Assembly (NCBI GenBank): GCA_020205615.1
Contig: CM035164.1
Span: 125,963,537 to 126,027,536 of the forward strand
DNA: 64,000 nt
Direction: 5' to 3'
Source of the DNA: Panax quinquefolius
Lineage: Eukaryota; Streptophyta; Magnoliopsida; Apiales; Araliaceae
Position 1 is the stretch's first letter, and each line of letters begins with the position of its first letter. Both the position numbers and the translations under genes were made by a program. Under the pieces are notes generated by a model that was given only the letters and a program-made list of their open reading frames with translations, was not told the origin of the DNA and searched no databases. This document shows positions 23,625 to 34,900 of the stretch, piece by piece.

Positions 23625-24699
23625 TCTTTTCAACCATGATATTCAACTAGTTGTATATAACTTGAGTAGTAAAATAGTTCATGTGAATATACCGTGTTAA
23701 GAGCGAAATGTATGTGGGCTCTGGAGTCTTGCACTTGCAGGTGCTAAGTGGACCTACTCCACAAGAACACGAGTTCTTTCTCTGTAAATTGAACCTTTGC
23801 TTCTAAGCAAGCTTGTGCACTGTATGATGTCCAAATACGTAGAAAAGATACATCCAATAGGAAAGAAAGATTACTGGGGCCAGTACTCCAATCTAATCAA
23901 ATTTTGATGTTTCTTTTGCGTAGCACTTTTTAGACGTTTTCTTATTCCTGTTTTCAGAATTATAGAGAGAAATTATGTGTACCATTCATGGTCATATGGC
24001 AAGGTTTTTCTAATTCAAATAGATACTATCATTTTCTTTGATTTGATATTTGCAAGGGTCATAGTAATGATTAGCCTTACCATGAATTCATGATTCTTTT
24101 TGTGTAATAAAATCTCTTTGAAGGAGAGTCCTAAGATGCAACAGAGCTTGGATTGATTAAGGCCTGCAAATGAATCCGGTTCTTTCGCGGTCAATTTGTG
24201 AAATCTTAAAATTCAAATTTAGTGGGATTTATGTAATTTTGAAAACAACAAATAAATGTTTCAAAGTTTGAAATCGTAAAATTTCTCAAAAATTATTCTG
24301 CACTTTTAGTAAATCGGTACATATAGATTTTGGATTGTTATGTGTTGGTTTGCTAAAAATGTAGAATGCAACATGTTTTGAAGTATATGATGCAATGTGA
24401 TAAATAGGATAGGGGATACAAAGTGCATTTAACTTTTGAAAGAATTAAATTACTTTCATTTTTAAATTAAAGCAGATTTTTTCTCTCAAGTAAACAGAAG
24501 CTTAACCACTTTATTGCAAATATTTCCATGGTTACTTCTCACAATTAATCCTTCATACTCAGTATGGAACACAAACACTAGAGCTCCACACCAAATACAA
24601 TTACATAACACATTAATTATTAATCAATGTCAAATTTATTCGACTCCTCCCCCACTAATCAACCCATCCATCCTCTTAAATAAGTTGCTTAATTTGTTT
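23625..24699. other. Convergent 3' intergenic region
   Basis: It lies between the 3' ends of the plus-strand unknown-function gene and the minus-strand seipin gene. AT-rich, with no supported gene or repeat. It must contain both 3' UTRs. No clear poly(A) site was assigned. Confidence 0.5.
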
Positions 24700-26328
24700 T
24701 TACCAGGATATATTATTTTGCTTAACATTCTTCTTATTACCACCAATAAGTACTAGTGATCTTCCCCTTGGAAGAATTATCGGCCTACAAAAGATTAAAA
24801 CCACCAGCAGCTCCATAAAAAACGACATTATGCTAATCCACACCAAAATGGTTCTCCTCCATAACCAAACAATCCTCTTAAACTGAGGCAACTCGGATTC
24901 AAGAGCCAGCGACGCAGAATAAAGTTGTGGTATTCCTGCACCAGCAGCTTTATAATATTCTGCTCTTTGTTCAAGAATCACCCTTAAGCATGCAGTTGGC
25001 TCGAACCCTTCGGTAAAATCGGAGATTTTAACGTTCAGAATCTGCACTTCTGATTGAAATCCGGCAATAAGAGGAATGCTTTTGAAGGCCGTCTCTGCGA
25101 AACGAATGGATTGGCTTTTAAATCTTAGCATGCATGGGTAGCTTGAACTTGCAGTTACTTTTCCAGTAGTGGATAGGAATTCTACTCTAACCTGCATGCA
25201 CTAAAATAACTTGTTAGTCATAATAATTTAATTTGCAGAGTCTCACTTTGACTTGTTAACTTTATAACGACTTATTTTCAATCTTTGATTGTAAATAAGC
25301 CGTAATAAAATTTATTTCTATAGAGTACTGTCCGTTTTGAAATCAGGATGGCATATAGCACATACCTGGAAGACACCAAGTTTCCTGTTATATTCAGACT
25401 CAGGCAGTGTTAAAGACACAGAGAGCTGCACTTTGTGATTGTAAGGAATAACACGTTTATAATCCTGATGATCTGCTGCAGCCTCCACATTTTCCTTAGA
25501 CACCAAACCAGAAAAATGGCCAAGTACTCCATTAATAGGGGACATAATTGGCACAAAAGCAACCGGACTAGCCCTCGTGTAGTCGAAGTTCAAGGTCTCT
25601 GTCCTCAGAATCGGCTCCTCAACTAGGCGTCTCATCGTCAGGCCGCCTATTATAAAACCCAAGACAAGCAATCCAACCAACAAGAACCAAACATAGATTG
25701 ACCAGAAAAGTGCCCAACCAAACCTTATAGCCAAATTCACTACACATTTTTGTGCCTTGAACTTGTTACATATAAAAGACGCGACACTCGAATAAAAACC
25801 AACCCACATTCCCAGGATCTTTCTCGCTAAATGGTCTCGAATTCGCGATAGAGTTTGAAATGGGAACAGCGCCAACATTATTGAGAAGTAGGATAATCGA
25901 ATTGGGAACAAGAAAAATGCGACAAAAAGATTCATTTGAAAACCAACCAGTTTGAGAATAATTATTGCAAAAGGGGTTATGAAGTTCAAAGGGAATTCAT
26001 TATATCCCCCTGCTGATGGACTATTTACCACCTTTGTGACATCAATATAATCATCAGTTTTGCATTCAGATGTACCATAATTATTTTGTTCTGGGCACAA
26101 GTTATTGTCAGAACATTTATCACTAACCTTGCAAGGCTCAGAATCAAAATATTGAAGCAATGCTCTAGGCGATTTTCGAGCCATGAACACTTTGTCAGCT
26201 CCCTCAAGTAAAGAAGATTTCACCAAGTCAGTGAAGAACTTTCGAGATTTCAAGTTCTTTTTGAAATCGATACCCAGAAATTCATCAATTCCAGGAGGAG
26301 AATTTTCTTGATTTTTCGAGTCATCCAT
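24700..26328 (-). CDS. Seipin (plant SEIPIN2/3 type)
   Basis: Two minus-strand exons, 25366-26328 and 24700-25191 (CAG|GTATGT and ATGCAG|GTT), join in phase 0 to 484 aa. Seipins are ER membrane proteins that form rings at lipid-droplet assembly sites. The long N-terminal part (about residues 1-110) is hydrophilic, as in plant SEIPIN2/3 and unlike the short N-terminus of SEIPIN1. Hydrophobic segments follow at about 114-160 (NFITPFAIIILKLVGFQMNL) and 205-232 (FWSIYVWFLLVGLLVLGFII). Then comes the luminal lipid-binding domain (about 240-420, with FDYTRASPVAFVPI, YNHKVQLSVSLTLPESEYNR and VRVEFLSTTGKVTASSSYPC), and a C-terminal membrane span near 430-458 (TILVWISIMSFFMELLVVLI). No frame defect. 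Assigned by these family features; which paralog is uncertain. Confidence 0.9.
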
Positions 26329-26394
26329 TGATAAAATTTGAGTGAAAATATCGAGAGGGAATCCTGTGAAATTTGGGAGTAACTGTATGAGACA

Positions 26395-26401
26395 CTTTAT
26401 A
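26395..26401 (-). promoter_or_regulatory. Putative TATA box of the seipin gene
   Basis: On the minus strand this reads TATAAAG, 67 bp upstream of the ATG at 26328. Good spacing for a core promoter with a short leader. Confidence 0.45.
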
Positions 26402-26800
26402 GGAGAAAAACGATGACCGTTATTTTATTGGAAATATGAAAATTGGACAGGGGTTGAGGATAAGTTATGTCACACATATCAAAACTAACATAGGATTCAT
26501 GGTTGGTTATATATAGCAGGTAGTGAATAATATACCATTCCATTGCTTGTCAGTACGTATTTGGCACACACACCCAGGTTTGAGTTCCACTTGAGAGCCA
26601 ATGGACAGCCCATGTAGGTGTGCCTTGAGTTCAGTGATCACTCCAAGTGCAGTGCAGACCTACTAATATTTGCACATTAATATATGTAATAATGTTTTAT
26701 TTATTTTTTAGCATTCAAAGTGCATGCAGTTTGGTTTGGTTAGATTCAGACATGCAACCAACAATGTTAATCTAGGCTAGGAAAATGCTATAGTACACAT

Positions 26801-27115
26801 CAACAAGATCATATCACCCCATGAACACAAGGCCGGCCATACATTTTGTAGCAATAAGAACATAATCCAATCAGCAACGTACCGTTATATTTACAGTACA
26901 AATTATACATAATAAGTTCAAATTAAAAATAATACAGGTGTAGGAGAAGCTTGCTTATACATAGTAGGATCACTTGTATACATACATAGTTACAGATAAT
27001 AAATCAGTCCAAATTTACCCCGGAAGAAGTTTGCTAGTTGGAGTAGCATTACGCACATCAATATCAACCTTTCTTTGGAATCAACCCATGCAGTGTCATA
27101 GCTAGTTTGGGACGG
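26801..27115 (-). pseudogene. Relic of a second receptor-kinase 3' end
   Basis: Blocks match the real kinase gene's last exon and 3' flank. CAACAAGATC...ATGAACACAAGGCC...AATAAGNACATA at 26801-26880 parallels 28651-28715. The block at about 26985-27115 parallels 28881-29040, including ACATAGTTACAGATAAT, AAATCAGTCCAAATTTAC, GAAGAAGTTTGCTAGTTG and GGAATCAACCCATG. On the minus strand it still reads VRNATPTSKLLPG then stop, where the intact gene has [13 protein letters not shown]. No kinase domain remains. It is therefore a truncated paralog tail from an old tandem duplication. Confidence 0.7.
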
Positions 27116-27162
27116 GACCAGACCAAATCTTACTACTACTTATAGCATCATCCTACAAAAGT

Positions 27163-27164
<2 letters not shown>

Positions 27165-27208
<44 letters not shown>
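27165..27208. repeat. (TA)n microsatellite
   Basis: About 21 TA units just beyond the receptor-kinase tail relic. Confidence 0.9.
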
Positions 27209-27210
<2 letters not shown>

Positions 27211-27333
27211 AACAAAATCTGTTCATTTTGAATTTACCATTTCACCCTAATAAATCATCCTACGAAGTAATCCTAAAAGTTTGGGATAAATCTTTACAGA
27301 TATATATAGTGCGGAGATTACGGAAGACAACTA

Positions 27334-27334
<1 letters not shown>

Positions 27335-27375
<41 letters not shown>
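27335..27375. repeat. (TA)n microsatellite
   Basis: About 20 TA units. Together with the tract at 27165 it brackets about 125 bp of unassigned DNA. Confidence 0.9.
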
Positions 27376-27377
<2 letters not shown>

Positions 27378-27954
27378 CATGCATGTTATTATAGTATATC
27401 AAAGTCTTCTGATTTGTGTTATAAACCTCCACAGGTCCCCTCTCAAATTTGAAAAAGTTAAAAAAAAAAAAAAAGAACATAAATGAGCCTCTTTTTATGA
27501 GACTGGACTTTGTATTTATATATTCATTAATTAGTTGAAATGTTTATTTATTAAGAAAGGTTATTTAAAGATTAAAATATTGAATAATTTGCATATACTG
27601 TTAGTTATTCCTGGCACACATTAAGTGTGTCATTTATTAAAGAATATTTAAAAATGAGTGAGAAAATGATTCTTTTAAGCAGATGATACTTGATTGGATA
27701 GGATAGGAAGGAGAGAAAAATTATTTATTTATTTTTAGTTCTGTTTGTAAGATTATTTAAGAAAGTATCATTATGTATGGGATATAGATGTCCAAATTTG
27801 TTTTCCTATATCAATGTTCGGGCCAATTTAGGAGTTAAAAAATAATTTTACTAACCTAATTTTTTCGATCATTAGCTTTCCTATGGTTTTGCTTAGGAAA
27901 GTTTTTAAGAAAAAATTAATTTAATTTTCTTTACCTTTTCCCGAACTTAACTAA

Positions 27955-28338
27955 GGGGGTGTTTGTTTAGAGTTGAATGGCTCAATCGGTCAGTCATTCA
28001 ATGTATTTGTTTTGAATAAAAATCGTCTGAATGGTTAAATCGATCAGATTTTTGGGCCGAATGACAAAAGTGTAATTTTTTTGGTTGAATGAATTATTTT
28101 ATATTTATTTTTTTATAATATTAACTACTACTATTATATTAAGTAATATTAAATAAATTTACAACAATTTTGAATTTTTTCAGAGGAGTAAAATAATAAA
28201 AAATTGTTATTTAGATATTTCAGACATGTCAATTATTAAACAACTTTTTTTATTTAGTATTCAGAATTCAGCTTCATTCAACTCATTCAGATTACTTAAA
28301 TATTTAGAACTATTTCATTCAATTTTATCAAACACCCC
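27955..28338. mobile_element. Harbinger/Tourist-like MITE, copy 2
   Basis: It starts GGGGGTGTTTGTTTAG and ends TATCAAACACCCC, with complementary inverted ends. It is flanked by TAA (27952-27954) and TTAA (28339-28342), consistent with a 3-bp TAA/TTA duplication. The interior is homologous to the element at 2611-2961 (TTTACAACAATTTTGAATTT is identical). Non-autonomous. Confidence 0.65.
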
Positions 28339-28597
28339 TTAAAAAAACTTACAGACTAGATTTTTAAGAAAAAAGCGGAAAAGGGATATACCTAGAGGAT
28401 ATATCTCATACAATTAAAACATTTATTTTAAAGGTTTATATTTAAGGAACATACAAAAAAATTTGAACATTATAATTTTCATATGATTTGGTGATATATG
28501 GTAATAAAAGTTCAATTAATCTTAGTGGTCCAAAAATGTAATTTTTTTTAGTTTTTTAAACTTACAAACAAGAGAAAACACACCTTATCGACAGAGT

Positions 28598-28649
28598 GCC
28601 TATTATAAAACCCGCAATCCAACCAACAAGAACCAAACATAGATTGACC
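28598..28649 (-). pseudogene. 52-bp seipin-derived fragment
   Basis: GCCTATTATAAAACCC, then CAATCCAACCAACAAGAACC and AAACATAGATTGACC, match 25645-25703 inside seipin exon 1 (the TM segment coding VWFLLVG..FIIGG), with a 7-bp deletion. It is joined directly to receptor-kinase 3'-flank sequence at 28650. A tiny copy left by a duplication or template-switch event. Confidence 0.65.
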
Positions 28650-28908
28650 CCAACAAGATCACCCCATCCCCATGAACACAAGGCCATATATTTTGCAGCA
28701 ATAAGTACATAGTCCAATCAGGAATCTATTCACACAAAAAGAATTGAACAAAATTACAAAATTTGCAAAGTACTGCAATTCATTTCAAAATTCTGTACAT
28801 AGTTACAATAAAAATTGATAAATTAGTTCAAGTTTAAATCATACAGAATATCGGTTGTCGAAGTGGGATGATCACAATATACATAGTTACAGATAATATA
28901 GTGATAAA

Positions 28909-31900
28909 TCAGTCCAAATTTACATCATACAGATCCGGGAGAAGTTTGTTTGTTGAAGTAGCATTATGCACATCACTAGCATCATCCTTACTTTTTACAG
29001 AAATAGAGGAATCAACCCATGGCCCATCCATTGTCATGCTTCTCGCTCCCCGACTTTCCTGAGAGAAAGTAGATATTTGGCTGTCCTGCGAGAGCTTTTC
29101 AAATGCTTTAAACCTCATATCATCATTCATTGTGGTGCGTTTGACTATGGGTGCCTGAACTTTCTGTTTGCCTTCAATCATACTCACCACAGCAGACATG
29201 GATGGCCTAAGGGTGGGAGATGGATTTGTGCATAACAGTGCCATGTTTAACATTCTAAATGCCTCTTCTTCAGAGTAGTTTGTGCCAAGAATCGGGTCTA
29301 CGAGTTCTAAAAGATTTCCCTGCTCTTGAAGGACATAGGCCTACAAAGCCATGCAATAAAAAGACAAAAAGAGAACACAACTTTTATTATCTCATGTATT
29401 TAGAGAATAAACAGAGAGCATGAAGTGAAACATCAGAGCCTTTACATGCAAAAGAATAGGTATTATTATGTGTATAAAAGAAATTTTCTTATAATAAGAC
29501 CTCGCGAAACTAAATAATATCATCATTTAATGGGTTTCTCAATTAAAACAAGAAAATAGTAAGACAGTTTTCCCTTTGATCTTGTGAATAATGCTCAAGC
29601 AAATAGTCATGTACTAACCCACTTCATTTACTGTATGCATCTTCTGCAACACAGATATACAATCTCCATTCCAAAATATAAGATGACTTGCCTTTTTATT
29701 TATATTTTGGAATGGAGGGAGTAGTACTTGGTTATTGTTTCTCCTTTTGGCAAACACTCTGTTCACACACCCCCGCGCACACCATTTTAGGTGGAAATGT
29801 GAAAAGTTTATTTCAGAATGTGCAGGATGTCATTTAAAGGATTTCAAGAAAATGTACATTTTAAATTGCAATTTTTATGAAAATTTTGTTGCAGCTTCCA
29901 CTGTCCGTTTTATTTGAGGGATGGACTTGCACACCTTTCCACACTTTCTCAGAAAACAGTTGGGGAAAAAAAAGGAAAGGAAAAAAACAGCAAATATTTG
30001 GAAACAATAGATCCAAGAAAGCACAATTTTACCCAATCAAGAAGGTAAACAAACTCCTCTTTCGGTCTGTAGTTTGTGTTGCTTTTCCCGCTAACAATCT
30101 CCAGTGCAACAATCCCAAAGCTGTAGACATCCGCTTTGTCGGTCAAGTAACCCCTCATTGCATATTCCGGAGCCATATATCCACTGCGAAGAAGAAGAAA
30201 GGAAGAAATTACTGCAACGGTAAGTATTGTGACATAAAAATTCCTAAAGTCAACTCAGTTACTAAACTCAGCAGAGCAACCACCACCTATATTCCTTCTG
30301 GTTGGTAAGCGATTAACTGCTTGCAAGAGAACATACACAAAGTTTTATTAAGGAGAAAAATATCTCTAAGATCCTTCCAATATTATTTTATTTTTATCTT
30401 TTGATAAGAATATCCTTCAAAACCCAGAAAAAATGAAAATTTTCCATTATTAAACAAGAAAAACTTATTATAGATGGAATCTGCTTGTTCCATTGATTCT
30501 TTGGACCCCACTTGGACCGACTGTGAATAGAAAGGCCTGTCCACTGGCTAAAAAGATTGATGATAAAGATGTAGCCACTATTAGAAGTTACATATCAAGA
30601 AAATAATCTGGCTATTTGCATGCAGAAACAAAGGGCAGCTAGTCCAATCACTGCGTCACAGATATATCAAATATAACACCATTTCCATAATTCAGAAGAA
30701 AAAATAATAGCAACCCATTTTGAGATAATGTTAATGGAGTTGATCTGGACAGACCATAATCTGCATTACCAACAGAAAAAAATGTAGCACTAGCACACAA
30801 CTGTCTCTTTGGCTTTACAACTGTACATAAGGAAACTACAGCATCTGTGGTACAGTGGTCATGGTTATGATCATATAAGCTTCAATATTTTTTAGTATTG
30901 TTCTTCCATATAATAAACCGAAAATTATAATTCATTTTTTCTCAGCACCAGCATTAGGTTACCACTAATAGTCAAGACAGAAAAGACGAGAAGCATTAAA
31001 ATTATTGAAAGGTGAAAATGCTCACATTGTTCCAGCAATTCTTGTGCTGATATGGGTGTTCTCTTCTTCATCAAGCTTAGCCAAACCAAAGTCTGATATC
31101 TTTGCATTAAGATTTTTATCAAGCAGTACATTTGTAGCTTTTATGTCTCTGTGAACAATTTTCAACCTTGATTCCTCATGAAGATAAGCTAAGCCTCTTG
31201 CTATCTGCAAGAATATCTTCTTTCTTGTTGACCAGTCCAGGTTTAGCCGCTGTTCCTCACGACCTAAAAAATAGAAAAGCAAGTGTGAGAGAGGGAGAGA
31301 CAGATAGAAACCACAAGTCCTTCATGACGGTGATGAAACAGTGCAAAAGATGAGAAGAAGTATCTACCGAAAAGGGCTCTAGCAAGACTATTGTTTTCCA
31401 AATATTCATATATTAGCAACAACTGATTTCCTTCAATACAACAGCCAAAGAGCTTCACAAGATTCGGGTGTTGTAATGCAGATATCATGCCTATCTCATT
31501 GACAAATTCACGGTTTCCCTGCTTTGATTTGGAGGATAGCTGCTTAACAGCAATTACTGCACCATCTGATAGTATGCCCTGTAAGCAAGTTGATAAATGT
31601 GACACTCGTTACTTTTAGACACAACTATCACTAACTTTATAACTGCGTGAGAAATTTTCAGTTCCTTTTTACAATTGTATTAGCCACACTTAAATATGCA
31701 AGACTACATGTTGCTCAGAAGCCTAAGGGATTATTTGAGGATAACACATTCCATCTATTAGCCACACATGGCCTCAATATGGCAGGAAAACTACAACTGT
31801 TTTAGCCCGTTTGCATGTGTTCACATGGCTTGGATACTCGAGGCAAAATGTTGCTGGGAAGCCTGTGTAAAAAACTGACAATGCAAGACATAACAAATTG

Positions 31901-34900
31901 CACCTGTGAGTGAATTTACCTTGTAAACTGGCCCAAATCCACCTTCACCGATCTTAGTTGCAGGGTCAAAGTTATTGGTAGCAGCTTTGATTTGTCTTAA
32001 ACTAAAATAACCTGTTTGTAATTCTATTGCTCCTCGCAGTTCTGTAACAAGGACAGAATTAGAAATTGCTCAAACTGCACAGAAAATACACAATATTTTT
32101 GAAAAATCAAGACATAAACAACAAAAGTTCTTAGTTTCTGTTCTTTACATTCAAATGATCTAGACATTGTAGCAGTACGAGTTCAAAATGCCTGATTTAC
32201 TTGTTTTATAACTCATTCAATCAAATTCCGTTAATTATTACACCAACATGTATCAACAGTGTGGTTCAAATGTACCAATGTTCATAAATTTTATTATGGA
32301 GCAGGTCAAACTTAAAAGTAGGGTCATCAATTCAGCATCTCATTGGTAATTATCAACTTGATTTCTGTTAATACACCAAAGAGCAAGTCTTCTCCTAGTA
32401 TATGTTTACTAGATAAATTTATATAAATATAAGCCATAGGTGTGGGCCCTTTTCCTGAGTGAAGATAACATAAAAGTAAAATTAACAACCGAATAACGTG
32501 AAATAACTTTATATACACAGTAATATATCTAATGTCTATATCCCACCTTTATCTTCAATATCTTTCCCTCCTAGGTAACCTTTCCTCCAGAGTATAGCTA
32601 AAATCAAGGCGATGCCCACAAGTGAAGCAAATACAATACCAACAATAGCTCCAGTAGATAGCCCACCTGTGTCAATATTAAAGTCTACAAGAAAGAAAAT
32701 GATTAATGCTCATAAAATGTAGTAGAAAGATAAGTGGAATGCCCAGAATTTGAGATATACTCACTTGGTGTTACTGTAATTGCTGATATAAGAGGTCCAT
32801 ATACACCTCTATCAGGAACTGCAGTAGTCCCCTTTCCTGCCCAGTACAAATGGATCTCTAGAGTACTACCATTAACAGTAACGTCCTTTTCCAAAGTGAT
32901 ACCCTTCCCAAATCCTTTAGCTTCCTCTGCAATGTTAAAGTCCTTCCGAACAACCTCCCCCTGTGCAAAAAATCATATTAAACTTGGAATAACATCTAGC
33001 ACAAAACTATTTCTAAGTCTAAATAAGATTGACAATCAAAGAATTTAATGTAACTGAATTTCCAAAGACGCTTTTTATCCATGAGGTCATCAATAACCTT
33101 ATACTAACATAATTGGCCTTTCACTTACTTGGATAGATACATCAAAAATGCGCCTCCCAATGCTGCTAAATGTCATGTCATCAGAAAACTGAATTTCAGC
33201 AAAGTGGAGGCGAACCTTATAACTACCCTTTTGCAAGCAAAGACCGTAGTACTTGAGTGAAGCAGGGGCAAGGCGGGCTGTTTTATAGTATTCTTCTCCA
33301 GTCACATTCATGTTTCTTGCAACGAAATTACCTTTGTCGTTGTTCATGAACACTCCTGAACTGCTATAAGCCCATTGCTCTGAAGAAGAATAAAAGTAAG
33401 ACGCACCAGCTGTAATTGAGTCCTCTTCGTACTCGTTTCCCCCCGATTCCATTCTGGTTCCTCCACAATTGATAAATAGTGAATGATCTGCAGTTGTAAG
33501 AAAAATCATGACCTATGATATGTCTATAATAGAATATGGAGGTAACTCTGAGTTAATGGTACTTCCACATCGTAGTTGGAGAATCAGATTGGTTTCAAAA
33601 CTAACATTGGGGTTTTCTGGAGCAAGGGAGGTCCTTTTTTAAGCACCAAGCAATTCTACAATACAAAAAATTGAGTTACTTCACATGATGCTGATGGTGC
33701 TTATATTGCGAAATTAACTAGATGTCAAGGTAGTAAGAAACTTACGAATTGCTCATAGAAGATGAATGGCTAGAAACTAGATTCCTGTAAAATATACAAA
33801 GGGATCTCTAAGCGATACGGCCATGGAATTAATAGAAGATTCATAATAGGAAGAAGCTTACACAGTAGATGGCTGGCAGCTATATTGAGATGTCTGTGTA
33901 AAATTGTTGTAAGATACATCACTGCAGTGAATATTGGTATAGCATTTGCGATTAAATTAAGAACTGGTATGGCATAATATTGGTATGGCATTTGCGATAA
34001 AATTGAGTAAGACGTACGGCTCAGGAATTTTTAGAAGAGACTACAATAAAGAACATGTGTATGATATTATGTCATATGTATGACACTTGCACAAACTTTA
34101 TAGCCAAAAAATCAAAGCTAGGAAAAGTACTTACAAATTATATTTGCTGTTAGAAATCCAACTGGGTATAGCTCCGGTTAATGAGTTATTATTCAGATAC
34201 CTAAATTCACATATAATACTGTGTCACACTTTGAGCATTAAGCAAATGAAGAGAAACTAACAAGTTTGAACAAAAAAACTATTACACAAGTCCAAAGCAG
34301 TTGCACGATTTCCATGTTACATATTTAGGTATTAATTTATTTTTAATAAGTTTACATATTTAAGCATTAGTTACTTACAAAAAGCTCATCGAGTTCAAGG
34401 ACACCATTGAATCTGGGATTTGGCCAGTCAACCTGTTAAAGCTCAGATCTCTGCAAAGAAAAAAATCATATGACCAAACCAAATAAAACTATTCATAATA
34501 AGAAAATTTCGATGTAGTTATCTAATTTTATAATTGACAAAACTATAAGAAACATACTAAAGGACTAAGTTTTTATCCAATTAAATTAAGATGGAGGAAC
34601 TCCATTTTTTTTCAAAGAGAGATGAAAATGTTGAATGATGAACACATCACATTATTACATCCTTAAAAAATACTCTCATTTGTATTCTGAGACAAAGTCC
34701 TGAGATAACCACAAGGACTTTGTCTCAAATTGTGATGGATCAAAAGTAGACACAATAACTCGTATATATGGTTTGGAAACTCTATACTTGGGAATCAACA
34801 CAAGAAATCAAATCAACCAACTATAGAAGAATAACCACGAGATCAACTTACAAGGTTTTTAGGTTACTCAATCCTCCTAGGTGTTCTGAAATTGAACCAG

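Larger units (their letters stand above)
26329..28908. other. Intergenic region with MITE, (TA)n tracts and gene relics
   Basis: It separates the seipin start from the receptor-kinase stop. Contents: a relic of a receptor-kinase 3' end (26801-27115), two (TA)n tracts, a Harbinger-like MITE (27955-28338), a 52-bp seipin-derived fragment (28598-28649) and the kinase 3' flank. No intact gene is visible. Confidence 0.65.

Noticed and set aside
29877..30308. 143-codon plus-strand ORF
   Set aside because: Antisense to kinase exon 22 and its introns; no protein-like features.
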